A stretch of DNA of 64,000 nucleotides from Marthasterias glacialis (GCA_911728455.2 OU452228.1:3162001-3226000), one strand, 5' to 3'. Shown: positions 45,501-53,161, counted from the first letter of the stretch. Notes: generated by a model not told the origin, from the sequence alone. Numbers and translations: made by a program.

Positions 45501-47608
45501 GATGGAACAGACTTTCCAATTTTATCGAAGTCCAAGCATTTGCTTTGTTGAGTTACCATAGAGTAGTTAAATGGAGGATATGGGAGGGGTCTCTAGCCAA
45601 AGACACTTGGAGTTGAAGGTGAGGGAGTGTCTCAAAAGTCAGACCGGTGGTAATGCTAATGTGCGTATTCTCTCGTGTAGGATTGTCTTCATACTTTGGC
45701 ACAATGCCGGAGTCCAGCAGAACATTCCAGTGGCCCAGGATTGCGGACGCATGCCCGCAGGAACATTCTTCTGTGTCTAGAATGTGCCCACCTTTACAGA
45801 TGCTCCCTTAGGGTGAAAGGGTGAACTCTTAGCATATAACATAATCTACTGAGTGAGGATTCACACAAAATGTAGATCCCAAACCAATATTAAACCAAGG
45901 TACCATGCTCATCAACTCTCAGTTTTGTGGTCTAGTGGTTAAGACACCTGCTCTAGAAATATGTCACAGAGTGAATGAAGAGTTAGCGAAATTACTCAAG
46001 TGGTTTTGTTTTCCTTTCGTAACTAAAGAGAAACTTAATTTAAATGGCGGATGGCCCCAAAAGTGGAAATTAGTGTACAGGAAACAAGTTTTATTTAAGG
46101 CGGCCACACTGTGCCCTAGAAATTCCTGAGACCCGGTGAGCCCTATGTGAGACATGCATATGGATAATGTTGGATCAACTCTTTTATTTAATTGGTTTAT
46201 TCCTTTTGATTTGCATATTGAATATTCGTAATTTAGCCCCAGTGCATATACAGAAAAGATAGGGAAATAACTTAGACATTCCTTAAAATATGTTCTCAAA
46301 ATTGGGGGGAGGGAAAATTTTGTGATTCAGCGTGAAGGTTCCCGAGGAGAGGGCACAGCCTTGAGGAAAATATTGATGTACATATAGCTCAAGGAGAGGG
46401 CACAGCCAGCCTTGACAGAAAGCTAATGAGAGCTTTGGTGGTATTTTATAAAAGAGCCGAGCAAAGTTTTCTCGTATTGAAAGTGGTGGAGTCTGAGGCC
46501 TGCAATGGCACTGAATATTGGAGTTACTGGGAAAAGCCAGGATTCGACTGTATTCCTGTAAGTTGTGTTTTGTACCAAACTGTATAAGTGTAAAGTTTGT
46601 ACATTTGAAAAAACAGTCTAGTAGCAATGTCATGAGAGAAAAAAAAGGTTAATATTTAAAGGCGGTCCAGATATGCGGGCAATTTATTTAGCCAACCATT
46701 TAAAAAATTGAGTTTATTTAATTTTACATTTTACCAATACGCGTGAAGTGAAGTTTTGTTAAGTTTAAAATGAGAAAGAATTTCCGAAACTTATTTTCAG
46801 AATGTAATTTCAGAAACTATTTTCAGAAATTAATTAAGAAATTGTGGTGTGATCTTATGAATTATCTTACTGTTAATGTATGTAGTATGAGTAAGGAATC
46901 ATTGTGTATTTCCAGGGCTTTGTATTTGGGAAGAACCACAGCCCTTTAAGTGTAGTGAAGACGGACTCCGTAGAGGGCCGAGGTACTGGATGCAGCGGAC
47001 CTTAGGCTGGAAAAACAACTGAACTGATTGATGGAACAATGTAAATAATGTATTGTAAAACTATGTACATAATGTAAAATAAATCGGTTTTGCAAATATC
47101 AAACAGAAGCCTTCAACCTTGATTTTATGTAGGTGTGTCAAAAGGTGTTTTACCGAAGGTCCGACTCGGAGGGTCAAACCGAGGCGTGACAAAATAGTTG
47201 TGGGTTCAAATCCCATCTGAGTAGTATGCCTGTGGATTTTTTTTAATGCAGGACTCATTAATAGGATTATTTTTGTACCCCATCATTTTCTGGTTTTCTG
47301 AAAAATGTCTTCCATGTAATGTAACTAAACCTCAAGACAAAAATGGAAAAAACTAAATTTAATGCCTACCCAAGTATACAAGATGGTAATGATACTGAAG
47401 TCTCGTAATACAAGCCAATCATGTGACCATCACTGCATCCCACACTGGACAGCATCCTCTTGATCCTACCTGCTGCCTCCTGCATCTCACTGTACGATAC
47501 CCTGCTAACCATCTTGCCATCATCAAAAATGGCTGCTGTTTTGGATGGATGTTGGTCAGCTGCTAGAGTGACCAACCCATGTAGTGTGTGTTGGTCTTTA
47601 TCGGTCAT
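32918..47608 (-). CDS. AASDH: AASDH, beta-alanine-activating enzyme (acyl-CoA synthetase family member 4)
   Basis: Fourteen exons on the minus strand join without a frame break: 47608-47370, 45331-45211, 44785-44562, 44352-44163, 42905-42655, 41877-41783, 39505-39324, 38917-38573, 38289-37133, 36267-36119, 35669-35506, 34976-34851, 34215-34084 and 33544-32918. The total is 4002 bases, 1333 residues and a stop. Order: adenylation domain (about 1-530) with P-loop HTSGTTGKPK at about 169, YGITEVSSW, GRQDDQVKRHGKR and the A10-type lysine in LHGKVDRR; a carrier domain with GGGDS, Ser at about 572; a polar linker of about 340 residues; then PQQ-like propeller repeats (VYIGSHSHKF, FGSHDHHVYC, VVGCRDDYVYC). 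The family activates beta-alanine with ATP and loads it onto its own phosphopantetheine arm; it is not a true dehydrogenase despite its name. The human protein is about 1100 residues; the excess lies in the linker and last exon. Confidence 0.93.
34084..34215 (-). CDS. AASDH: AASDH exon 13, PQQ-like repeat
   Basis: Phase 0-0, between CACACCTAG and AAACAG|GTAAAG. It encodes GLERWTFSCGKPIFSSPSVS and VFGSVNGNLYCLGHDGKQ. Confidence 0.92.
34851..34976 (-). CDS. AASDH: AASDH exon 12, PQQ-like repeat
   Basis: Phase 0-0, between TTGTGAAG and ATAAG|GTATGT. It encodes CKWRVYCGGGSVFSSPTVHY and VYVATLAGVLLAIDK. Confidence 0.92.
35255..35410. repeat. dispersed repeat (copy 2 of 2)
   Basis: Direct copy of the 32385-32560 segment in an intron of AASDH, about 85-90 percent alike by eye, including TCCACCATTGTTCATTCATT near its end. 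Confidence 0.85.
35506..35669 (-). CDS. AASDH: AASDH exon 11, PQQ-like repeat
   Basis: It follows CATTTTCAG and ends TTGAG|GTAAAG. It encodes CYDNNLYTLDSDSGKVIWKF, GPIKSSPVADHDSSHVFIGS and HDKHLYALDVE, the next propeller blades. Confidence 0.92.
36119..36267 (-). CDS. AASDH: AASDH exon 10, PQQ-like repeat
   Basis: It encodes NTIVYIGSHSHKFAAVTMAT, GRALWVTELGDRVESSACLS and GNQIIVG. This is a beta-propeller blade of the PQQ-enzyme type with the Y-I-G-S-H motif. It enters in phase 2 and leaves in phase 1. Confidence 0.9.
36840..37060. repeat. tRNA-derived SINE fragment and palindromic repeat
   Basis: GGTTCTAATCCC at 37011-37022 resembles a pol III B box, preceded by TGCTCTAGAACGCCGGGGTC. GTAATTCTGCGCTTACGGCG at about 36898, and an inverse-like GGTAAGCAGAGCCATATAAT, belong to a palindromic repeat also seen at 41.4 and 49.6 kb. 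The segment lies in the AASDH intron before exon 10. Confidence 0.55.
37133..38289 (-). CDS. AASDH: AASDH exon 9, carrier domain and long linker
   Basis: A single 1157-bp exon. Near its start it encodes LFIRHGGGDSFRAVQL, where the Ser after GGGD is the expected phosphopantetheine attachment site. About 340 polar Ser/Lys/Thr-rich residues without a recognised domain follow, and it ends WKYDTGKCVDASPLVVL, the first propeller strand. The exon splits that strand in phase 2. Confidence 0.9.
38573..38917 (-). CDS. AASDH: AASDH exon 8, end of adenylation domain
   Basis: Phase 0-0, after GACTCAAG and before GGAAG|GTATGC. It encodes TVETLQDVESCEVIHTSQDK, then VLPSHCRPDGFYFLKTLPLT and LHGKVDRRALL. The Lys in GKVD is the catalytic A10 lysine of this superfamily. 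Confidence 0.9.
39324..39505 (-). CDS. AASDH: AASDH exon 7, C-terminal adenylation subdomain
   Basis: It follows AATTATTTTAG and ends AAACAG|GTAAAA. It encodes GVTRVCLLDGETW, PSGDWVSITDRG (A7) and FIGRQDDQVKRHGKRV (A8), the hinge that rotates between the adenylation and thiolation states. Confidence 0.92.
39713..39785 (-). repeat. tRNA-like sequence (SINE head), anticodon position GTT
   Basis: On the minus strand, starting GGCTGGATAGCTCGGTTGGT, the sequence folds as a full cloverleaf: acceptor GGCTGGA/TCCAGTC, D-stem GCTC/GAGC, anticodon stem CCGGT/GCCGG with loop ACGTTAA, and T-arm GCAGG-TTCAAAT-CCCGC with one mismatch. The loop has C instead of the invariant T at position 33. A fragment at 40370-40391 shares not only the tRNA 5' part but also the CATTAG just before it, so this is probably a tRNA-derived SINE, not a working tRNA gene. 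Confidence 0.65.
39913..39947. repeat. small hairpin
   Basis: CCATAGAGCTATA and TATAGCTCTACGG form a near-perfect inverted repeat around a TA tract. Confidence 0.6.
40366..40391 (-). repeat. second SINE head fragment
   Basis: Reverse complement CATTAGGGCTGGGTAGCTCA matches the 5' end and flank of the tRNA-like sequence at 39713-39790. Only about 25 bp remain. Confidence 0.55.
40914..41330. mobile_element. MITE with about 56-bp inverted ends and 9-bp target duplication
   Basis: The left end TAGACTGGTTCCTGGTACCT and right end (inverse) TAGACTGGTTCCCGGTCCCT match over about 56 bp. CCCCAGAAG flanks it on both sides (40905-40913 and 41331-41339), a clean 9-bp target-site duplication. There is no transposase. 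It lies in the intron between AASDH exons 6 and 7. Confidence 0.88.
41393..41522. repeat. palindromic dispersed repeat, GAATTCTGCGCTTAC family
   Basis: GAGCCCAATTTCTTACCAAA and GAATTCTGCGCTTACAGC on the left are mirrored by GCGTAAACGCAGAATACCAT and GGTAAGCACCGCCGTGAAAT on the right. Related copies occur at 49629-49735 and, partly, at 36.9 kb. Confidence 0.7.
41783..41877 (-). CDS. AASDH: AASDH exon 6 (95 bp)
   Basis: This short exon between ATACAG and ACATTG|GTGAGT encodes IPLGKPLLATMLEVRDTSDQ and GQGQLYIG, matching the family's hinge-proximal region. Phases agree on both sides. Confidence 0.88.
42655..42905 (-). CDS. AASDH: AASDH exon 5
   Basis: It starts after GTGTTTAG with ATPTLVSRFGKDV and includes RVLAFGGETCP and FYNLYGITEVSSW (adenylation motifs A4-A5). 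The donor AAAAG|GTTGAA (phase 2) is chosen because it connects to exon 6; the frame runs on past it. Confidence 0.88.
43054..43973. mobile_element. TTAA-ended inverted-repeat element, about 920 bp
   Basis: TTAAAGATGCGTTGCCCGAT (left) is mirrored by the reverse complement of the right end, TTAAAGATACATTGCCCAAT. TTAA is present at both termini. The interior has a GC-rich core (about 43320-43560) and TACATGTACA palindromes but no transposase. It lies in the intron between AASDH exons 4 and 5. Confidence 0.7.
44163..44352 (-). CDS. AASDH: AASDH exon 4
   Basis: Between TATTGCAG and CTACAG|GTGAAG it encodes INEGDIIFMASPLTFDPSIV, EMFMALSQGATLVMVP and LTRNQVSVLQ. The SPLTFDPS motif is characteristic of the AASDH adenylation domain. 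Confidence 0.92.
44562..44785 (-). CDS. AASDH: AASDH exon 3, ATP-binding loop
   Basis: It encodes AYAMHTSGTTGKPKIVRVPH, the phosphate-binding core motif of the adenylate-forming superfamily, and RCIVPNIQDL. The donor CTCAG|GTCAGT is in phase 2. The exact acceptor (44786, or one about 14 bases upstream) is the uncertain part. Confidence 0.88.
45211..45331 (-). CDS. AASDH: AASDH exon 2
   Basis: The acceptor is TATTTTGGTAG and the donor GAGAAG|GTACAT, chosen because phase 0 is needed to reach exon 3. It encodes ILNIGASFAPIDPRAPSDIN, the conserved P-I-(D/E)-P stretch of adenylating enzymes. The open frame runs on beyond the donor into the intron. Confidence 0.8.
45560..45835. other. unassigned intronic sequence
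   Basis: This intron stretch between AASDH exons 1 and 2 has higher GC than its surroundings and an open frame of 69 codons without domain content. I cannot name it. Confidence 0.25.
45925..45965 (+). repeat. tRNA-derived SINE head fragment
   Basis: TGTGGTCTAGTGGTTAAGAC followed by ACCTGCTCTAGAA resembles a tRNA 5' half with a pol III A box. The sequence after it is unrelated, so it is broken. The CTGCTCTAGAA part matches the fragment at 36.98 kb. Confidence 0.6.
47185..47250 (+). repeat. tRNA-derived SINE fragment (B box)
   Basis: GTTGTGGGTTCAAATCCCAT is a tRNA T-arm (B box) and is followed by GAGTAGTATGCCTGTGGATT and a T-run, as in the copy at 37.01-37.05 kb (AAGTAGCCCATAGAGG then T-run). 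Confidence 0.65.
47370..47608 (-). CDS. AASDH: AASDH exon 1 (start codon)
   Basis: The ATG lies in a favourable context (ACAATGA, A at -3) and no in-frame ATG appears upstream in this exon. It encodes MTDKDQHTLHGLVTLAADQH through LYYETSVSLPSCILG, the adenylation-domain N terminus, and ends in phase 2 before GTAGGC. A 5' UTR acceptor at about 47688 would put a non-coding exon upstream. Confidence 0.85.
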
Positions 47609-48330
47609 TGTGTGGTAAACCGCACACTCTCAACTGTGCTCTATTGCCTTGATCTTGATCATCTCCTTTCGAAGCCAAATTTTCCCTCTGAGGTGACATC
47701 AGGGTTGTTTAACTGTGTACTCAAAAATTTACAAACATAATGGATTTAACTGACTTTGGCTGACAAGGATTACAAGAGTAAAACAAGAACTTTAAAATTA
47801 AAATCAACCAATTAAAATGTCATCAAATTTGGTGATCATGAAATAGTCAAAAAAATGATTTATGTTTGTCAAGAACGTTATTGCTATACATCATGTTCAC
47901 ATTAACTCAGGTTATTTAGATTGTGGCAATCCAAATAAGCAAGAGTGTTTCGTGGGGTCTCTCTGACTTTCACTTTTTTAAACTCTTGTTTTAGTTTCAA
48001 ACATTCTTTTTGGGTAGCCTACCTTGTCTTTTTAAGGCATATTTTGTCCCCTGTTTTGATGATATGGATAATCTTTCATGAACCAACAAAAAGTATGGAG
48101 GCTACCTCCATGGCTTGATGAGCATGCTGGGTGTAGTTTTACCATAGGTGTACAAGCCGGGGGGCAGTTTCCCCTGCAATTCAGTGGGTAAATTGGGGGA
48201 AAGCAAAAAGATAAAAAGAGAGGAACAAAAAATGTTTTTATTAGAAATTGGTAATTCAACCCCTCTGCCCTCCTTTAACAAAGAGTATCCATACGCCTAT
48301 GCCGTTTTATAAAAGGCTTTAGGCCTATAT

Positions 48331-48448
48331 TAGACCCAGTAACTGGGGCGCTGTACTCCTTTTTTGAAATTTTTGACATTATCTGTCGTACGACAGATAA
48401 TGTCAAAAATCTCAAAAAAGGAGTACAGCGCCCCAGTTACTGGGTCTA
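48331..48448. mobile_element. palindromic MITE with 9-bp target duplication
   Basis: TAGACCCAGTAACTGGGGCG at the left is mirrored almost perfectly to the right end, so the 118-bp element is nearly one complete palindrome centred on GTCGTACGAC. GGCCTATAT flanks it at 48322-48330 and 48449-48457. A half copy lies at about 48743-48813. No coding capacity. Confidence 0.9.
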
Positions 48449-48527
48449 GGCCTATATTACAATTATTATTATATTAATTCATTTAATCATTATTCTTCAT
48501 TACTGCAGTGTAACACATGGCCTAGTT

Positions 48528-48614
48528 GCGATAATCGTAGCCCCATACATTGTGCCAATACGCTGGACTCCAGGGAGTCCAGCGTATTGGCACAATGTAT
48601 GGGGCTACGATAAT
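48528..48614. repeat. near-perfect hairpin (about 42-bp arms)
   Basis: GCCCCATACATTGTGCCAAT with ACGCTGGACTCC is followed after two bases by its exact reverse complement. The arms extend to CGATAATCGTAG / CTACGATAATTG. It sits between the palindromic MITE and its half copy. Confidence 0.9.
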
Positions 48615-48742
48615 TGTAACCCTCCATCCTCCCGACAGTCGGTTTTCAAGCAATTCTGTCGAGTCTTTGTCGCAATTTTGACAATTTTGTAACTGATTCA
48701 GAAAAAACCGCTTCGCAGCACTTTCCAAATGTATCACGGACT

Positions 48743-48813
48743 GGGGCGCTAGTGCAGTACGACAGATAATGTCAAAATCTCAAAAAAGGAGTACAGCGCC
48801 CCAGTTACTGGGT
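48743..48813. mobile_element. partial copy of the TAGACCCAG palindromic MITE
   Basis: GTACGACAGATAATGTCAAA and GGAGTACAGCGCCCCAGTTA with CTGGGTCTA repeat the right half of the element at 48331-48448. The left half is shortened (GACTGGGGCGCTAGTGC). Confidence 0.8.
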
Positions 48814-48883
48814 CTACAATCCAAACTGATCAACACAAGTACAAGCAAGAAGCAGATCTCACAAAGCCTTGCTATAAACTTAC

Positions 48884-48965
48884 CACCTGTGTGTAGGCAC
48901 CCATGAAAAGAAGCGGAACTTCGCTTCTATTGAGTACTATATTATAGTGATTTGAACACGAGAGA
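48884..48965 (-). other. AASDH: probable 5' UTR exon of AASDH
   Basis: On the minus strand CACACAGGTG|GTAAGTTT is a strong donor with no long frame before it, upstream of the AASDH start. A matching acceptor (GTCACCTCAG at about 47688) precedes the start codon. The 5' boundary is a guess. Confidence 0.4.
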
Positions 48966-49233
48966 TCTTGAACATCGGCAATTTAACTTTTTGCAAGTGA
49001 TCATTCCTGCAGTGCATGTCCTGTGAAATCGCGCTACTGTTTATTTACATTATGTGCCGCCCTCTCTTGTTGAAATATTTTAACTGGTGCACACAACTTA
49101 GTGCAGTAAATGTGTTGAGAAGCATCGGGGAAGCGGCGATTTCGAAGTGGTGCTGGCTGGCCAGCTCACACACACACTACACCCCCAACACTATATGACA
49201 CACACCTACCATCAACAGAAAGTTCTGACTAAA
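48966..49233. promoter_or_regulatory. probable bidirectional promoter region
   Basis: The putative 5' UTR exon of AASDH (minus) and the start codon of the MYND gene (plus) are less than 350 bp apart and transcribed outward. I see no clear TATA box. Part of the right side (GCGGCGATTTCGAAGTGGTG onward) is probably 5' UTR of the plus-strand gene. Confidence 0.5.
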
Positions 49234-49364
49234 ATGGCAGCTCCACCACCAGCCTCAAACACTTCAAGTTCAGAAACAAGCAAGTCTGAAGTAAACTGCA
49301 CAGTTTGTGGTAATGGGAAAAGAATGATGAAAATATGCACTCGCTGTCGGTGTACATTTTACTG
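49234..49364 (+). CDS. MYND-Ubl-UBA gene exon 1
   Basis: It encodes a short Ser/Pro-rich N terminus and the first part of the MYND finger (CTVCGNGKRMMKICTRC), ending TTTTACTG|GTTCGT in phase 2. The donor is weak in its fifth position but gives the exact Cys needed by the finger. Confidence 0.85.
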
Positions 49365-51407
49365 GTTCGTATGCTGTTTCAACATGTTCAAACTTTAAAA
49401 TTGAAACACATAACTATATTGATTAACAACAGAACAGATTCGGACTTGGGCTGAGGGCTGTAGCCTAAATTAATTAAAAGCCAAAAGACAACTGAAATTT
49501 AGAAATGGAATTGGGAGTGTGACTATGACTGAGGGATGGGGGGGGGGGGGGGTACTACAGTTAAAAATTGATTCAACCCGCAATTTGTGGTGGATCGGTC
49601 AAAGTGCATTGGATCTGGACTTGAGCTCAGCAGGGCCCAATTTCATGGCTCTGCTTACCACAGAATTCTGTGCTTACGACTCATAGAACTTACAGGGCAA
49701 TGTAAGCGTAGAATTCCATTGTAAGCATTGAAATAGACTGAGAGTCTGGAGAATCAGTCTGTACCGCACTTTTCTATGGAGGGCGTTGTGTTTGTTTACA
49801 TTTAATACCCACAATAGGTCACGTGTTGCGGGTCGCGCAATTGGTCTATTGGGCCCTGGTGTTTTTGATCAGCAGAGTGTGGATTCAGACTCCTGGTCAT
49901 GACACTTGTGTCCTTTAAGCAAGACAACAGACCGATTGTGCGGCCCACGTCACGTGACCTGTAGTGGGTATTAAATGTAAACAAACACGTAAGGTCACGT
50001 GATGACATGTAAACATTGGTCATGCAATCGGTCTGTTATTGTATATATGGATGGGACGTCAACTCGTAAGTTTTGTGTGCTTTGTAAAGCACATAGAAGA
50101 ACCCAGCACACTTAATATTGTGAAGAATAAGAGGAGTTTGAACACTGAATATTATTAAGAATTAAGAGAAGGGGTTTTCACTTTGCTAAGCAATTAAGAT
50201 TGAACAAAATTTTAAAAAATGTTGCATAGTGTCAATCCAGTACTCGAGATAGAGTCCAGAGTTTTGTTTGGTGAGTACTACATGTACTACATAAACGTAT
50301 GGGCCGGGGGGGGGGGGGGATTGATCCATCTCACTGCTTAGCTTTTTGTGAAATCAAGCCCTGGGCACTAACTCCTTTCCTGCAGTTCCGCTCACCCCCC
50401 CCCCCCCCCCCCCACCTAGCCCTGTACTTTTATGTAGTACATATAGTACTTACCAAACAAAACTCTGGACTCTGTCCCCAGTAATGGATTGACACTATGC
50501 CTCATTTTTTAAAATAGTTTTCACATAAAGTAATATATGATCACATGTTTACAAAGCAATGTATTTTCTTTGAGATTAATGTACATGTAGTTACATGTAT
50601 CACTGTACATGTATGTATGATTGGTTTGGATTTGTAATTTTTAAGCATATTGAATTATACAAGTTTATCGACTAAGCCTGCAAAAGGTCAAAAGACTGCA
50701 TACTGTGTTAATAATGCCATGATGTAGGCTGACGTCTATAGTTTTACTACTAAATACTTTTTTTTGTTTTTGTTTTTAGCTCAAGAGAATGCCAAATAAA
50801 AGATTGGGCCCTGCACAAAGGGGTTTGCAAACGAAAGGAGTCAACTACAACAGGCTTTAAGTCATCCCAAATCGACACAAATGACATGGCCAGGGAGAAA
50901 ACCGAGTGTCATTCATTGTCTAAAACTCTAGAAAATGTTGTACATCAAAAAGACTTTGAGAAAAAGCATCAACAAGAGGAACAGAATAGACTTCCAGAAC
51001 CTTCTGACAACGATAGTCACACAACAGAGCTAAGTCCAGTCAACCCGGAGAGAACATGTAAGATTATTGTCAAATCCCAAAAAGGCAAACATTCCATTCA
51101 AATAAACAGGGACTGGGACAGTCAGCAAATGTTTTCTCACATCTGCACAACCATCCAAATTCCATCGAAGAAACTCAAACTGGTACACAAAGGAAAACTG
51201 GTAAACGAGAGTAACGTGACGTTGTTCATTAAAGAGAAGGCGGTGTTTCAAGCCATTGGTGAAGCGGCAGAGAGCGAGGAGGGATTGGAACCATCCCATA
51301 TTGATCGCGTGGTTTCTAAGCTTGGTGTGAATCGTAATGATGCAATCCGAGCACTTAGACTTACAGGAGATGTAACTGATGCTATACTCTACCTCGCCAA
51401 TAAATAG
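49234..51407 (+). CDS. MYND zinc finger, ubiquitin-like and UBA domain protein
   Basis: Two exons, 49234-49364 and 50780-51407, join through a phase-2 intron that splits a zinc-ligand Cys codon, giving 252 residues. MYND finger at about 22-60 with ligands C22, C25, C35, C38, C44, C48, H56 and C60 in canonical spacing; a polar linker; a ubiquitin-like fold at about 136-205 (TCKIIVKSQKGKHSIQINRD, then KKLKLVHKGKLVNESN); and a C-terminal UBA at about 214-252 (DRVVSKLGVNRNDAIRALRL, TGDVTDAILYL). Ubl-UBA proteins commonly shuttle ubiquitinated clients to the proteasome, and MYND fingers bind proline-rich peptides, so an adaptor role is an inference. The start is chosen for its AAAATGG context; an in-frame upstream ATG at 49147 would add 29 residues. 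I do not recognise a named vertebrate orthologue. Confidence 0.88.
49629..49735. repeat. palindromic dispersed repeat, GAATTCTGCGCTTAC family
   Basis: GGGCCCAATTTCATGGCTCT, then GCTTACCACAGAATTCTGTG, is mirrored by GTAAGCGTAGAATTCCATTG and TAAGCATTGAAATA. It is the same family as 41393-41522 and lies in the intron of the MYND gene. Confidence 0.75.
49788..49988. mobile_element. inverted-repeat element with SINE-like core
   Basis: GTGTTTGTTTACATTTAATA, then CCCAC and GGTCACGTG, is mirrored at the right (CACGTGACCTGTAGTGGGTA then TTAAATGTAAACAAACAC); arms are about 60 bp. The interior contains GTGTCCTTTAAGCAAGAC, resembling the conserved CTTGTGTCCTTGAGCAAGAC box of many animal SINEs. Confidence 0.75.
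50209..50516. mobile_element. MITE with about 100-bp inverted ends and G/C homopolymer tracts
   Basis: GCATAGTGTCAATCCAGTAC, AGAGTCCAGAGTTTTGTTTG and GTACTACATGTACTACATAA on the left are mirrored on the right. The arms end in a run of G (about 50307-50319) and a run of C (about 50395-50413), which are themselves complementary. It lies in the MYND-gene intron. Confidence 0.85.
50780..51407 (+). CDS. MYND-Ubl-UBA gene exon 2
   Basis: It follows a strong pyrimidine tract and TTTTTAG. It completes the finger (CSRECQIKDWALHKGVCKRK), then encodes the linker, Ubl and UBA domains, ending in TAG. AATAAA overlaps the stop codon region (51398-51403), and further candidates lie at about 52271. Confidence 0.9.
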
Positions 51408-53047
51408 CGAGGTAATTAAATAATTTGTACTGCAGTTGTCATCACAACACTTTTTATTTTGTCCTGAGTCACAGTTTTTAGCAAATCTTATGTGACGCAC
51501 CACGCCAAAATCAGGCACTTCTGGGAAACAGTGAAATGGCAATCCAAGTCAAGACAACCGAAACAGCAGCCTCGATATCAATGTGATGTGATGTTTTAAA
51601 CATTCTATATGTTGAGAAATACTTGCCTTATTGGCCCTAATTAGGTATCATTTGAGAGTTCTTTTCATCTTATTTGATGAGCAAATAATCTCAGATTGAG
51701 TTGTTGCAGGAAGTGCCTGGTTTTGGCATGGAACGTCACATATATTCATGTAGTTTACAGTATAGGCCAACACATGTTATAAATGCTTTTTCAAAGTTAA
51801 AATTTCACATTAGTTAAATGAGAAAATTGCTATCTCTTGCTTGATCATCTCTAGTTTTGCGTAGTCATTATTGTACACTACTTGAACATTGACAATTTAT
51901 TTGTTGGAATACATTTCATTCAATCATAGAAATACCTAAATGTAACCAAATCACACAAAATACATGAAACACAGCTGTAGGAGAGTCAGATGAATGCATT
52001 GTGAAACAGATGGTGTAAAGTTGTGTGATACAATAGACAAAAATATGAATATCAAGTGGACGAATTAAATTATACATACCATGATAAATTTTGACAAAGT
52101 ATAACATACAGTGTACATGTATATTCTTGTGTACAAAGTCTCCTAACTAGTCCAAAGTTTTCTTTTAGAAGTTTTCATTTCCAGTAAATTCTTTAACAAA
52201 CACTATCAAGTTCATCATTGCATTCAATGTATTTAACTTGAGATGTGGCAACACAAAGTATGTGGATAAAAATAAAATCATAAGATAACAAAATTTGATA
52301 TCATCCTTCACGTTAGCCGTGGACTAAGTTGGCAAAACAATACACACCTTAATATCAGTTTTGAGGCAAGACGAGTTATTTCTTGTAATTTTGTGTGGAT
52401 ACAACCATGTAATTAATCTCATTTTTGGAGTTTTGGCTCTGAGAAAAGCTGATGGCAAACTACGTGCAAATGCTGTAACCGGCAAAGTCACACCAACAGT
52501 CTGCTTTTTGTAATAATAACAGAGTTACTTAGCCCTTTTATTAAAGTTGTATGTTGTTACATTGAAATTTAATTACATTACTGGTTCATAAACTACAGTG
52601 TTCTACTACAAAAGAGGTTTATTTTTGAGTTATGCACTGCTGGCGTCGTAAACTCAAGTTTAGGTCCATGAGCCAAGATTTCAAGACCCAAGTCAAAGAA
52701 GTTAAAGAACTCATAATTGGTAGACTTATATTCAGGACACTCTGATTCCAATGGCCATGCCTTCATGCAAGATTTGTGAATTAAAACTTAAATTGTAGGC
52801 GCTGGTGCATTTAATGGGGGTGGGGATGCATTCAACGGTCGTCCCAGGGACCCAGGTCATCTTGGCAAGAACAACTGGGAGTGAGGGTATGTGGGACGAG
52901 GCTGTAGGGCGTGGCAGTGACGGACCTTTGCTGTCTAATGCGGCCAAGTGAATGAGTGAGTGAGTGAGGGAATACATTGACAGGTATTCGTAGTTTCATA
53001 CCAAAGTTATGTCACATTGTTATTTTATGAAAACTTAAAAGTTCGTA

Positions 53048-53161
53048 TCCATCTGACACTCACTGGGACTTGTGCGACCAGTGGTTGCCACTGAATGAAC
53101 CATCCGCATCTGACACTCACTGGGACTTGTGCGACCAGTGGTTGCCACTGAATGAACCATT
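53048..53161. repeat. tandem duplication (about 57-bp unit, 2 copies)
   Basis: CATCTGACACTCACTGGGAC, TTGTGCGACCAGTGGTTGCC and ACTGAATGAACCAT occur twice back to back and are almost identical. Confidence 0.92.

Noticed and set aside
46900-47010. Possible LTR-retrotransposon fragment (frame with FGKNHSPLSVVKTDSVEGRG)
   Set aside because: The frame is short and I could not match it to a reverse transcriptase, RNase H or integrase motif with confidence.
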